A stretch of DNA of 64,000 bases from Desulfurobacterium atlanticum (GTDB lineage: Bacteria; Aquificota; Aquificia; Desulfurobacteriales; Desulfurobacteriaceae): NCBI RefSeq assembly GCF_900188395.1, contig NZ_FZOB01000008.1, positions 14,391 to 78,390 on the forward strand, read 5' to 3'. The notes beneath the pieces are model-generated. The model had not been told where the DNA came from. It ran no database searches and was given only the letters and a program-made list of their open reading frames with translations. The position numbers and the translations under genes were made by a program. Positions 43,960 to 52,975 of this stretch are shown here, in pieces; positions within the stretch are counted from its first letter, which is position 1, and each line of letters opens with the position of its first letter.

Positions 43960-45030
43960 ATGTTTGAACAGGTAAAAAGGATTGTTATAAAAGTTGGAAG
44001 CCAGCTTTTAGCAGGAGAGGATGGATTAAACAGAAATTTTATAGATAAAATAGCAAATGAGCTATCCACAATAAAACAGCAGGGGAAAGAAGTTGTTCTT
44101 GTTAGCTCTGGAGCTGTTCTTGGAGGAATAAAACTTTTAAACTTTAAAAGAAAGCCAAAATCTATTCAGGAGAAGCAAGCACTTTCAGCCATAGGACAAC
44201 CATACCTTATGGCAGAATATACAAAAGCTTTTGCAAAGCACGGAGAGAAAATAGCACAAATTCTCCTTACAGCTGAAGACTTAAGGTCAAAAGATAGATT
44301 TATCCACGCTAAAGACACTTTTAATTCTCTCTTTAAGTTGAAAGTAATTCCAATTGTAAACGAAAACGACACAGTTTCAGTTGAGGAGATAAAAATCGGA
44401 GACAACGATAACCTGGCAGCACACGTATCTGTCGTTGTAGAAGCAGACCTTTTAATAATGTTAACAACCACTAACGGAATATTTGATAAAGACCCAAACC
44501 TGTTTAGTGATGCAAAAAAGATAGATGTTGTTGACGACATAAATCAACTTCAACTTACATGCAACTTTAACGGAAAATCCTCCTTTGGGACAGGAGGTAT
44601 GTGGACCAAGATAGAAGCAGCATTTAAAGCAGCAAGAAAAGGTATTCCTGTAATAATTGCAAACGGAAAGGAAGAAAACATAACCACCAAAATACTAAGC
44701 GGAGAGAAAAAAGGCACCCTTATTCTTCCTAAAAAGAAGCTTAAAGCAAAAAGTTACAGAATACTATACCTTGAAGAACCAAAAGGGAAACTCTTTATAG
44801 ACAAAGGAGCGGAAAAAGCTGTTCTTGAAAAGGGAAAAAGCCTTCTACCCAAAGGCATAAAGAAAGTGGAAGGGGTATTTCATAAAGGAGACGTTGTATC
44901 TGTATTCTCAGAGGATGGAAAACTTCTATTCAAAGGCATAGTAAAATGCAACAGTACAGAACTCTCAGAGTTTAACAAAGAATGTATCCACCGAGACGAT
45001 ATGGTTTTTATTGATAGAATTGAGGATTAA
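43960..45030 (+). CDS. proB: glutamate 5-kinase
   Basis: First step of proline synthesis. 356 aa: amino-acid-kinase domain (about 1-255; KRIVIKVGSQLL, VLVSSGAVLGG, NENDTVS, GDNDNLAAHV, FGTGGMWTKIEAA) plus a C-terminal PUA domain (about 270-350; KGKSLLPKGIKKVEGVFHKG). Proline feedback inhibition is typical of the family. proA is not adjacent. TTGATA-N17-TAAAAC at 43907-43935 is a plausible promoter. Confidence 0.95.
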   Translation: MFEQVKRIVIKVGSQLLAGEDGLNRNFIDKIANELSTIKQQGKEVVLVSSGAVLGGIKLLNFKRKPKSIQEKQALSAIGQPYLMAEYTKAFAKHGEKIAQILLTAEDLRSKDRFIHAKDTFNSLFKLKVIPIVNENDTVSVEEIKIGDNDNLAAHVSVVVEADLLIMLTTTNGIFDKDPNLFSDAKKIDVVDDINQLQLTCNFNGKSSFGTGGMWTKIEAAFKAARKGIPVIIANGKEENITTKILSGEKKGTLILPKKKLKAKSYRILYLEEPKGKLFIDKGAEKAVLEKGKSLLPKGIKKVEGVFHKGDVVSVFSEDGKLLFKGIVKCNSTELSEFNKECIHRDDMVFIDRIED

Positions 45031-45089
45031 AAGGATAACTGATATAATTCACCTTCAGCCGATAATACAAACAAAATTACAAGGAAGCA

Positions 45090-46310
45090 ATGGAAAAAAA
45101 GACATTACCTATAACATATAACGAAATAGGGGAAACTCTTGAAAAATTTATTTTCCCCATTGGTGGTTCCTTTAAAATCTTTGACAACAATATGGAAGAG
45201 AGGTACTCTACCACCACCAATCCTTCTCCGGTATGCAACATAATAACAAAGAAAGTGCCTCAAGTGTGTCAAGAATTTATAAAAGAGATGTTTCAGGAAG
45301 CAAAAAAAAGTAAAGAACCTTTTACAGAAAAATGCCCAATAGGAAAACTCGTTTTTGTTATACCTCTTCGCATAGAAGAAACTTTCATAGGAGCCGCAAT
45401 AGGCTCAATAGGTTTTGCAAGTTTTTCAAGAAGAAGAAGAAGAACACTAATTGAAATAGCAAAAAAGGCTAATATAGCAGAAGATAAAATTTTGAAAATT
45501 GCTGAAAATGAATTCCTAAACAGAAAATATGCAATATCAGAGCATCATAAAGATGTTTTTTTTAGAGAAATCAAGGGAAAAGATGGGCTGATAAACATTC
45601 TGAACCGTTTTATGAAAACTCTTGAAATAAAAATAGCCCTTAAGAAAATTAAACCTGAATGTAGATACACCTATGATATTGCAAACGCAATAGAATATAT
45701 TGTGGCAGGTAATTTTTCACAAAAAGAAAACATCGAAGGAACAACAGAAGAAAAACTTATACTTCAGCTGATTGAACTTGCGAAAGAAACCTGCAGGGAA
45801 CTGCTTGAAATTGCAATGTCAGAATCTATAAGATGGAAAGCTTATCATGATAACCTCACAGGTCTTTATAACAGATACGTTCTTGATGAAGAAATAAAAA
45901 AAATCAAAGAGTTAAAAATAGCACCTGTAGCTTTTATCCTGGTTGATATGGACAATCTTAAAAAGATTAATGATAAGTACGGTCATGAAATGGGAGACAA
46001 AGCAATATACGCAGTAGGACAGGCTTTAAAATCTGCTGTAAGAAGAAATGATGTGGTAACAAGAATCGGAGGAGATGAGTTTGTAATACTTCTCCCTGGA
46101 ATTTCTGAAAGAGAAGCCAAAGAGATAATATCTCGTATAGAACAGAACGTAAAGAACGCAAGAAAGGATTTTCAGCTACCATTTGATCTTACAGTTTCTA
46201 TCGGATATGAAATTATAGAGCACCCTGAAGAGGCTGATGAAGCGATAATAAAAGCCGACAAAAAAATGTACTCCTGTAAAAAATGTAAAAAAGAGGAGCA
46301 AAAGGATTAG
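45090..46310 (+). CDS. diguanylate cyclase with PocR-like sensor domain
   Basis: 406 aa. Residues about 10-125 resemble the PocR ligand-binding domain (cysteines in SPVCNIITKKVPQVC and KCPIGKLVFVIPL, then GAAIGSIGF). A helical linker leads to a GGDEF domain (about 245-400): NLTGLYNRYVLDEEI, VDMDNLKKINDKYGHEMGD, RIGGDEFVILLPG with an intact active site near 327-331 and the inhibitory RxxD site (RRND) five residues before it. So it is predicted to make c-di-GMP with product inhibition. A (AGA)n tract encodes RRRRR at about 116. It ends 4 bp inside the convergent gene. Confidence 0.85.
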   Translation: MEKKTLPITYNEIGETLEKFIFPIGGSFKIFDNNMEERYSTTTNPSPVCNIITKKVPQVCQEFIKEMFQEAKKSKEPFTEKCPIGKLVFVIPLRIEETFIGAAIGSIGFASFSRRRRRTLIEIAKKANIAEDKILKIAENEFLNRKYAISEHHKDVFFREIKGKDGLINILNRFMKTLEIKIALKKIKPECRYTYDIANAIEYIVAGNFSQKENIEGTTEEKLILQLIELAKETCRELLEIAMSESIRWKAYHDNLTGLYNRYVLDEEIKKIKELKIAPVAFILVDMDNLKKINDKYGHEMGDKAIYAVGQALKSAVRRNDVVTRIGGDEFVILLPGISEREAKEIISRIEQNVKNARKDFQLPFDLTVSIGYEIIEHPEEADEAIIKADKKMYSCKKCKKEEQKD

Positions 46311-47557
46311 TGTTCTTTAATTCTCACTTTTTTTATACGCTTTTTTTCAACATCTTCAATCTTAAGTTCAACATTATGGTATTTAATTACCTCTCCCTTT
46401 TTCGGAAATCTTCCAAGAGTTTTTAAAATAAAACCTGCTACCGTCACATAATCACCATCTACAGGAAGAGAAGTCTTTAAAAACCTGTTTACCTCCGCTA
46501 TTTCTATATTACCATCCACAATTAAAGAACCGTCAGAAAGTTTTTTTACCTTTGATTCAAAACTTCCAAATTCATCATCAATCTTTCCAACAATTTCTTC
46601 AAGTATATCTTCAATTGTCACAATCCCGAGAGTGGAACCAAATTCATCAACAACAGCAGCCATCTGTGTTTTTGCTTTTTTAAACTCTTTCATAGCATCA
46701 AGCAGATTCATATACTCAGGAAGTATTAAAATAGGCCTCATAAATCTTTTAACCGAAGCATATTTATCGTCAACATCAAGAAGATCGGTAATAAGAATAT
46801 AACCTACAATATCATCAAACCTCTCTTTATAAACAGGAAGCTTGGAAAAGCCAGTTTTATTAAACAGTCTTAAAGCTTCCTTAACTCTTGAATTTAAATT
46901 TACAGCAACAACATTAACAAGAGGAACATAAATATCTCCAAGGGTTTTCTCCTTTAAACGTAAAACATTTTTAAGAATTTTTCTCTCTGTTTTCTCAAAA
47001 GCGGAACGAGAAGCACTTTCCACAAGAAGCTCAAGCTCCTCCTTTGTCACAAACGGATTTTTAGTTGATCTATCTCCAACAAGGTCGGTTAAGAGCTTAG
47101 CAACAAAAGTAACCAGCATTCCAAGAGGTCTAAAAATCCTGTGAAAAAAATAGAGAGGATACACTATTTTAAATGCTATTTTATCTGAATACTTTTGAAA
47201 TAAACTTTTTGGTATAAGTTCTCCAAAAGTTATAGTTAAAGGAGTAAGAGAAATAACAGTAAAAAGTTCAGGATATTCTCTAACAAATGGATAAATATCT
47301 GCATAATATGACACTATATAGGTTGTAAATAAAGTAGCAGCCGTAACCGTTGCTACATTCGTTCCAATTAACGTCGTTGCAAGTATCTTTTCAGGTTCTT
47401 TTAAAAGTTCATTTAATAGAACAGCTGCTCTATCACCTTTTTTCAATCTCTTTTTAAGTTCAACTCTGCTAACAGAAATAATCGCTATCTCACTTCCTGA
47501 AAAAAACGCCTCAAAAGCGATACAACAAAAAATAGCCAGAATATAAAAAATACTCAC
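46307..47557 (-). CDS. CNNM/CorC-family membrane protein with CBS pair, paralogue 1
   Basis: 416 aa. DUF21/CNNM transmembrane domain (about 1-180; EAFFSGSEIAIISVSRVEL, TLTPLTITFGELIPKSLF), a CBS pair (about 205-325; AAVVDEFGSTLGIVTIEDI) and a C-terminal CorC/HlyC domain (about 335-415). The family is linked to Mg2+/Co2+ homeostasis and Na+-coupled Mg2+ transport. Overlaps its paralogue upstream by 4 bp. Confidence 0.88.
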   Translation of the reverse strand: MSIFYILAIFCCIAFEAFFSGSEIAIISVSRVELKKRLKKGDRAAVLLNELLKEPEKILATTLIGTNVATVTAATLFTTYIVSYYADIYPFVREYPELFTVISLTPLTITFGELIPKSLFQKYSDKIAFKIVYPLYFFHRIFRPLGMLVTFVAKLLTDLVGDRSTKNPFVTKEELELLVESASRSAFEKTERKILKNVLRLKEKTLGDIYVPLVNVVAVNLNSRVKEALRLFNKTGFSKLPVYKERFDDIVGYILITDLLDVDDKYASVKRFMRPILILPEYMNLLDAMKEFKKAKTQMAAVVDEFGSTLGIVTIEDILEEIVGKIDDEFGSFESKVKKLSDGSLIVDGNIEIAEVNRFLKTSLPVDGDYVTVAGFILKTLGRFPKKGEVIKYHNVELKIEDVEKKRIKKVRIKEH

Positions 47558-48828
47558 GTTTTCTCCACAATAAGAGATTTAATTCTATTCCCTTCCATCT
47601 TCTCCACTTTTATCTTCAAACCACACCAATTTATCTCATCACCTTCAACAGGAATTCTGTCAAGAATTCTCATAACAAGACCACCTACCGTATCAACATC
47701 CTTTTCCTCTTCAGTTATTTCATCAATACCAAAAAAATCCTTAAAATCTTCTATACTCACACTTGGATCAACCCTGTATCTGTTAGTCCCTATCTTCTCA
47801 AAATCCCTATCGCCAATATCTTTTTCATCAGGAATTTCCCCTATTAAAGAAGAGAGAATATCATCAAGGGTAACTATTCCAACCGTATTACCATACTCAT
47901 CAACAACCACAGCAAAGTGTCTTTTACTTTTTTGCATCTCCTCAAGAAGAACATCTATCTCTTTAAATTCCGGGACAAAAAACGGCTCATCAATAAATTC
48001 TGAAACAGGCTTCTCAAAATCCTCCTCTTTCAACTGAAGAGGAATTATTCTTCTTGTAAAGAGAATACCCTTAATATCATCAAGGCTTTTACCGTAAACA
48101 GGTATTCTTGAAAACCGTTTCTCTTTTATTTTTTCAATAGCTTCCTTAACTTTCATATTTGCAGGAAAAGCAAAAACCTCATGCTTTGGAACCATTATCT
48201 CCTTAACATCGCTATCATCAAGGTCAAGTGTTCTGTCTATAAGCTCCTTCTCCTCTTTGGCAATAATACCTTCCTTTGCCCCTTCTTCCACCAAAATCAT
48301 AAACTCTTCATCAGAAACTACACTCTGTTCACTAAAAAGCTCAATACCAAAGGGCTTAAGAAGGAGCGAAACAAAACCAAGAAGCACTATCCTTACAGGG
48401 GAAAGAAGCAGAGAGATAAATTTTATAAACCTTACAATAAAAAACGCATACTTCTCATTATATTTAACAGCAAATGTCTTAGGAGTCACCTCTCCAAAAA
48501 TAAGAAGGGTAATAACCGAGAAGGGAACCGCATAAGCAACCCCTTTTTCTCCAAAAAGGTCTATAAAAAGAAGGGCTGCCGTAGAGGAAATGGCAATATT
48601 TACCATCTCATTACCTATAAGTATGGTAGCTATAAGTTCAGCAGGATCTTTCAAGAAGTTATATATATCCTTGGCAATCTTATCCCCTGAAAGAGCAAGC
48701 CTTTCCACCCGCAATTTATTAAGGGAGAAAAAGGCAGTTTCAGAAGCGGAAAACAGGGCAGAAAGCCCTATAAGAAACAGAAGAATAAGAATTTCTACAA
48801 AAACTGCACTACTACTGCCAGGGTCCAT
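47554..48828 (-). CDS. CNNM/CorC-family membrane protein with CBS pair, paralogue 2
   Basis: 424 aa, same architecture as the gene after it: DUF21 (about 10-190; FSASETAFFSLNKLRVERL, LIFGEVTPKTFAVKY), CBS pair (about 215-335; FAVVVDEYGNTVGIVTLDD) and CorC/HlyC (about 345-424). Similarity to paralogue 1 is clear but far from identity, so the duplication is old and the two may form a heterodimer. Ends 4 bp inside the next gene; starts 3 bp after yidC's stop, placing both in the yidC operon. Confidence 0.88.
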   Translation of the reverse strand: MDPGSSSAVFVEILILLFLIGLSALFSASETAFFSLNKLRVERLALSGDKIAKDIYNFLKDPAELIATILIGNEMVNIAISSTAALLFIDLFGEKGVAYAVPFSVITLLIFGEVTPKTFAVKYNEKYAFFIVRFIKFISLLLSPVRIVLLGFVSLLLKPFGIELFSEQSVVSDEEFMILVEEGAKEGIIAKEEKELIDRTLDLDDSDVKEIMVPKHEVFAFPANMKVKEAIEKIKEKRFSRIPVYGKSLDDIKGILFTRRIIPLQLKEEDFEKPVSEFIDEPFFVPEFKEIDVLLEEMQKSKRHFAVVVDEYGNTVGIVTLDDILSSLIGEIPDEKDIGDRDFEKIGTNRYRVDPSVSIEDFKDFFGIDEITEEEKDVDTVGGLVMRILDRIPVEGDEINWCGLKIKVEKMEGNRIKSLIVEKT

Positions 48829-48831
48829 CCT

Positions 48832-50337
48832 TTAATTTTCCTTATGGTGAATCATCTTATTTATTATAAAGTTCTGAATGGCTGTAATAAGATTATTTGT
48901 AAACCAGTATAAAACAAGACCGGCAGGAAAGTTTGCAAACATAAAAGTAAACACAATAGCCATAATATAGAAAATCTTTTGCTGTTCAGGGTTAGCCGTT
49001 GGTGTCATCTTTTGCTGAAGAATCATTGAAAGTCCCATAAGAATAGGAAGCATATAGGTTGGGTCAGGGGTAGAAAGATCTTTAATCCATAAAAAACCTG
49101 CACCTTTAAGCTCAACTGCATTCAGGAATATCTCATAAAGTCCAAAAAACACAGGAATCTGAAGAAGCATAGGAAGGCAACCACCCATAGGATTTACACC
49201 GGTTTCCTTATAAAGCTTCATCATCTCTTCATTAAGCTTTTTAGGGTCCTCAGAATACTTCTTCTTAATCTCTTCCATTTTAGGTGCAAGCACCTGCATC
49301 TTTTTCATAGACTCATAACTTTTATGAGTAAGCGGATGCATTAAAAGCTTTATGATAAGAGTAAGAACAATTATTACAAGACCGTAATTAGGAATAAAAC
49401 GATGTAAAAACAGGAAAAATTTAAGAAGAGGTTTTGCAAGAAAACCGAACATTCCAAAATCTATGGCTTTATCCATTCCAAGTTTTTCAAGCTGTGAAAG
49501 CTCTTTCGGACCCAAAAATGCTTTATAGGAAGCTATCCTGTTTTTTACAATAGATGAACCATTTAAAGATGTTATATCAACTGAAAAGCTGTTATCCTTC
49601 ACTGCCATTAAAAAATACTTGTCTTCTTCACCTGCCCATCTTACAGATGGAAAAGATATATTTTTAAGCTTCTTAATATCTATCCGCTCCACCTTTCCAT
49701 CTGAAAGCTCAACCACAGGTCCTATATGTCCCATCCTGGATGTATGGGCTTCATTCACCTTTATGTCCGGTCCCACCAACACAGAAAGTTTAGCACCTTC
49801 AAGAGATTCCTTCACATCAATAGCATAAGTATCTGGATAAAAGGTAAACTGCTTTCTAAAAATCCTTCCGTCAGAAAGTTTTCCCTCAAGTGTAAGAATC
49901 TCTTTCTCCTTTTCAACTTTAACAGAAAGAGAAGAAGAGGAAAGCTCCATAGAAAGTAGTTGTGTTGTAGTATCCTTACTATCTGCAACGGTTGTTAAAG
50001 GATATACTCCCAACTTTTTAGCCTTATCAGAAACAAGCTCAGCTCTATACTTTTTCACATAAAAACTTCTTATGTTACCATTAATAGTAGAAATTGTTAC
50101 AGTGTAAAGAGGAGTATCAACTTTAACAACTTTTCCCTCACCTTTAACAGAAGGAAAATCTATAAGTTTTTGTGAACTATTTTCTGTTTTTACAACTTCA
50201 ACTGTTTTATTTGCAGCAGCAACATTTTCAGGTTTTTTATTTAGCCTGCTAAAGATAGCAAACATCAAAAATGTAACAGCAACAACCTGTATGATGAGTA
50301 TCAACTTATTATTCTGCCCTTTATCAGAACCTGCCAT
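48832..50337 (-). CDS. yidC: membrane protein insertase YidC
   Basis: 501 aa, the Gram-negative form: N-terminal transmembrane anchor (about 10-28), large periplasmic beta domain (about 55-290), then the conserved five-helix core (about 315-495; PNYGLVIIVLTLIIKLLMHP, NPMGGCLPMLLQIPVFFGLY, FANFPAGLVLYWFTNN). The catalytic groove Arg of many YidCs is not evident in the text reading. Start at ATG 50337 (MAGSDKGQNN) with AGGAG 9 nt upstream; the TTG/GTG codons upstream are unlikely. Confidence 0.94.
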   Translation of the reverse strand: MAGSDKGQNNKLILIIQVVAVTFLMFAIFSRLNKKPENVAAANKTVEVVKTENSSQKLIDFPSVKGEGKVVKVDTPLYTVTISTINGNIRSFYVKKYRAELVSDKAKKLGVYPLTTVADSKDTTTQLLSMELSSSSLSVKVEKEKEILTLEGKLSDGRIFRKQFTFYPDTYAIDVKESLEGAKLSVLVGPDIKVNEAHTSRMGHIGPVVELSDGKVERIDIKKLKNISFPSVRWAGEEDKYFLMAVKDNSFSVDITSLNGSSIVKNRIASYKAFLGPKELSQLEKLGMDKAIDFGMFGFLAKPLLKFFLFLHRFIPNYGLVIIVLTLIIKLLMHPLTHKSYESMKKMQVLAPKMEEIKKKYSEDPKKLNEEMMKLYKETGVNPMGGCLPMLLQIPVFFGLYEIFLNAVELKGAGFLWIKDLSTPDPTYMLPILMGLSMILQQKMTPTANPEQQKIFYIMAIVFTFMFANFPAGLVLYWFTNNLITAIQNFIINKMIHHKEN

Positions 50338-50373
50338 CGTCACCAACTCCTATCGCAATAAAATTTTAGACTC

Positions 50374-50583
50374 TTAAGGATAATCTACACCGCCTTTAGA
50401 AAAAGGGTTACATCTTAACACTCTCCAGAAAGCTTTCAGACTTCCTTTTAACACACCGTATTTTTCAATGGAAAGGATAGCATAATCGGAGCAGGAAGGA
50501 TAGAAACGGCAACTCTTAGGAAGAATTGGAGAAATTAACCTCTTATAAGCTTTTATTAAAGATATAACTATCTCTCCAAGCAT
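50374..50583 (-). CDS. yidD: membrane protein insertion efficiency factor YidD
   Basis: 69 aa. Family core YKRLISPILPKSCRFYPSCS with the three conserved cysteines, plus RCNPFSKGGVDYP at the end. An amphipathic peripheral inner-membrane protein that assists YidC; lies between rnpA and yidC as usual. Confidence 0.94.
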   Translation of the reverse strand: MLGEIVISLIKAYKRLISPILPKSCRFYPSCSDYAILSIEKYGVLKGSLKAFWRVLRCNPFSKGGVDYP

Positions 50584-50588
50584 TCTCT

Positions 50589-50951
50589 CTACCTTATTAT
50601 CAATCCAGCTCTTTCTGCAAGTTTTAAAAAATCCCTTTCCACATCCTTATAGGATGCATTTTTAATACCCTTTCTCGCAATTAAAACTATATCACAGGGG
50701 CGGAGTTTATGTTTGTTAAGTCTAAAAACCTCTTTCATAAGCCGCTTTGCTCTGTTTCTATCAACCGCCTTTTTTGAAAATCTTTTAGAAGCTATAAATC
50801 CTGCCCTTGAAAAACCTTCCTCTTTTAAAAGAAAATAAAGAGCCACGGTGGAACCACCAAGGCTCTTTCCGTATTCAAACACTCTTTTATATTCAGCACT
50901 TTTTTTTATCCTTTCCTCTTTTGATAAGGAAAAGCTTATCTTCTCTTCCAC
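50589..50951 (-). CDS. rnpA: ribonuclease P protein component
   Basis: 120 aa, basic. Assists the RNase P RNA in 5' processing of tRNA precursors. RNR box [20 protein letters not shown] is intact, with [10 protein letters not shown] upstream and DIVLIARKG downstream. Start is GTG at 50951, which lies inside the 3' end of rpmH (16-bp overlap), so translation is probably coupled to rpmH. Confidence 0.95.
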   Translation of the reverse strand: MEEKISFSLSKEERIKKSAEYKRVFEYGKSLGGSTVALYFLLKEEGFSRAGFIASKRFSKKAVDRNRAKRLMKEVFRLNKHKLRPCDIVLIARKGIKNASYKDVERDFLKLAERAGLIIR

Positions 50952-51097
50952 TCGTCACTTACCGTCAATTTCTTACGCCCTTTCTTTCTCCTTCTTCTGA
51001 GAATCTCTCTCCCTGTCTTGCTTTTCATTCTTGCTCTAAATCCGTGAACCCTCTTACCGTGTATTCTACTTGGCTGATATGTTCTCTTAGTTGACAA
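50936..51097 (-). CDS. rpmH: 50S ribosomal protein L34
   Basis: 53 aa, read directly from the minus strand: [20 protein letters not shown], then [20 protein letters not shown] and [13 protein letters not shown]. The L34 core is unmistakable. Start codon is TTG at 51097, fixed by a strong AGGAGGT site just upstream; there is no ATG at this end. L34 usually ends after KRLTV(S); here SDEWKRR extends it, and the extension exists because the frame runs 16 bp into rnpA. Confidence 0.93.
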   Translation of the reverse strand: MSTKRTYQPSRIHGKRVHGFRARMKSKTGREILRRRRKKGRKKLTVSDEWKRR

Positions 51098-51190
51098 TTT
51101 ACACCTCCTAACATTCCTTTAACCTTAAATTAATCACTCAAAAACAAAATGCTCAAATTGTAGAAGGAAATTATATGCAACATTTACGGT

Positions 51191-51220
51191 TTGTCAAAAA
51201 AGAAAACAAAATGCTAATAT
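51191..51220 (+). promoter_or_regulatory. candidate promoter for the 51254 gene
   Basis: TTGTCA (51191-51196), 18-bp spacer, TAATAT (51215-51220), in the divergent gap next to rpmH. Confidence 0.5.
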
Positions 51221-51253
51221 TTAAAGGAAATTTCCACAACAGGAAGTCAAATA

Positions 51254-52819
51254 ATGGAAGGATCAAATACACTAAATACAAACGTAAAAACCCCTGCTGG
51301 TCTGTTTCACGTCCAAACAGAACTTTACAGCAGCTCAAACAAAATAGTCACAATAATATTTCTCAAAGGTGAAACCTTTCTCAGAATAGAACACACGCCT
51401 GGAGAAAGTCCCGATACAGAGATAAAAGATATTCATAAATCTATCGTTAACAGACTTTCTCTTCTAATAAACCACTCCATTACCAGAGAAAAAATCAAGG
51501 AACTTTTAATAAAAACAACAGGTTTAGAAAATGTTAAATTCATAGAAGAATGTTTTCAATTAAAAAAAGAAAACAATGAATTGAAACAGTTTTCAAAACT
51601 CTACCTTTCAGGATTACCAGTTCCTCCCGGTGTTGCTGTTTTTGAAAGAGCCTGTTGGGATGAGATAGATATCGCTGCGAAAAAAATTAAGATAGACAAA
51701 ACAGCTCCAATTATCATAAAAGAACTGGAAACAGATTCTGGTGCCAGAATAGTAGAAAATCTTCATAAACTAAAAGAAAACCTTAAAGAAATAAAGAAAC
51801 CTTTTATAATTTTAAACGGGAAAGCTCTCTGCAAAACGAAAAGTTCAGGATTCATTCTTACTTTTGACCCTCTAAGTGAGGAGAAAGTTGTAATAATTGA
51901 AAGCACTCTGGGAATAGGAGGTATTCTCAACACACCCAAACAGTATCTTGACAAATTCAGAGTTGATAGGGAAACTTTTGAGTTCTGGCGAATAAAAAAG
52001 GAAATTATAAAAAAGCAGCTCAAGCTAACCATAAGAAAAGGTAATATCTTCACTGAAACAGTAGCCGATGAAAGAGAACTAACATCAAGCCTCTCCGACG
52101 AAGAGATTCTAAAACTAACAAAACTCGCCCTATCACTTGAAAAAAATTTCTCAAAGCCGATAAAAATAGCTTTTCTGATTACAGAAGAAGATGAAATTCT
52201 ATTCCTCACCGCTTCTACTATCACACCAAAAGAAAAAAGGGAAATTTTAAGAAAAGTAAGTTCCCTTGAAGAACCATTCTCATACCCAACGGGAACCAAA
52301 ATTCTTATAGAAATTGGAACAGTAGAAGAAGGGAAATTGTGCAATCTTATACCTTCAAGTGGCGTGCTTATAAAGGCAGAAAACTTCTCGCTTTTAGAGT
52401 TTAATCCCCTTTTGCTCTATATAGCTGAACTCATATTTCCAAAACTTGTAATAGTTAATTCAAACAAAAAAGATTTTGTTTCCGTAATAAAATCTGCGAG
52501 AGAAAAAGGGTTTACAAATATCTACATAGCTTCTTCTTTAAAAGATATACCTCCTGATATTCCTTACTTTAAAGAAGTAGAATCACCATTTATAGCCGGG
52601 AAAACATTTAAAGGAACGCTGGGAAAACTTTTCACCGGGTACAAAGATACACTTTCATCAAATCTATCTCTTGTAAGAGAACTAATATCGTCAGGATTTG
52701 ACTTTATAAGTGCACCTGCTGACGAAATAAACACATTAAAGAAGCTAATAGCTTCTGAAGAGAAAGCCCTGCTCCTTAAAATGGCACGTAAATTCCTTCT
52801 TCTTAAAGAAAGAATCTGA
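51254..52819 (+). CDS. FHVQTE-domain protein with PEP-synthase-like segments
   Basis: 521 aa, no established function. Residues about 12-75 (TPAGLFHVQTELYSSSNKIV) carry an FHVQTE motif that I recall at the N-terminus of diverse regulatory proteins, especially in deltaproteobacteria. Residues about 210-340 resemble the C-terminal part of the PEP-synthase/PPDK ATP-grasp domain: VVIIESTLGIGGILNTPKQY, then LTSSLSDEEILKLTKLAL, but the DIEWA metal motif reads KIAFLIT. The phosphohistidine swivelling motif (TCHAAI) is absent, and the C-terminus (SGFDFISAPADEI) resembles the end of PEP synthase. It looks like a catalytically dead relative; a regulatory role is inference. Confidence 0.55.
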   Translation: MEGSNTLNTNVKTPAGLFHVQTELYSSSNKIVTIIFLKGETFLRIEHTPGESPDTEIKDIHKSIVNRLSLLINHSITREKIKELLIKTTGLENVKFIEECFQLKKENNELKQFSKLYLSGLPVPPGVAVFERACWDEIDIAAKKIKIDKTAPIIIKELETDSGARIVENLHKLKENLKEIKKPFIILNGKALCKTKSSGFILTFDPLSEEKVVIIESTLGIGGILNTPKQYLDKFRVDRETFEFWRIKKEIIKKQLKLTIRKGNIFTETVADERELTSSLSDEEILKLTKLALSLEKNFSKPIKIAFLITEEDEILFLTASTITPKEKREILRKVSSLEEPFSYPTGTKILIEIGTVEEGKLCNLIPSSGVLIKAENFSLLEFNPLLLYIAELIFPKLVIVNSNKKDFVSVIKSAREKGFTNIYIASSLKDIPPDIPYFKEVESPFIAGKTFKGTLGKLFTGYKDTLSSNLSLVRELISSGFDFISAPADEINTLKKLIASEEKALLLKMARKFLLLKERI

Positions 52820-52906
52820 AATCAGCAAAACTCCTTATTTTTAAAGCTTGCAAAAGGTATTTTTATACAGAAAGATCTGTCTGCAGGAAAATTTCAACCC
52901 CACACC

Positions 52907-52935
52907 TTGACAAATCCAGATTTTGAATGTAAATA
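52907..52935 (+). promoter_or_regulatory. promoter of the rplY-rplI operon
   Basis: Perfect TTGACA (52907-52912), 17-bp spacer, TAAATA (52930-52935), about 40 bp before the rplY ATG. Confidence 0.75.
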
Positions 52936-52975
52936 TTGCGTGCTTTCCCGCAAAAAATTTTTTCAGGAGGTAAAA

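Noticed and set aside
48181-48690. 169-codon open frame on + inside the CNNM/CorC gene
   Set aside because: Composition is low-complexity Lys/Asn/Tyr-rich, antisense to a well-conserved protein, with no ribosome site; an antisense shadow.
50936-51253. Possible replication origin next to rpmH-rnpA
   Set aside because: No dnaA gene, no DnaA-box cluster (TTATCCACA) and no AT-rich unwinding array in the gap; the rpmH cluster is not at an origin here.
51763-52344. 193-codon open frame on - inside the PEP-synthase-like gene
   Set aside because: Ser/Phe/Leu-rich antisense translation. The + strand frame has a ribosome site, a promoter and family-like motifs.
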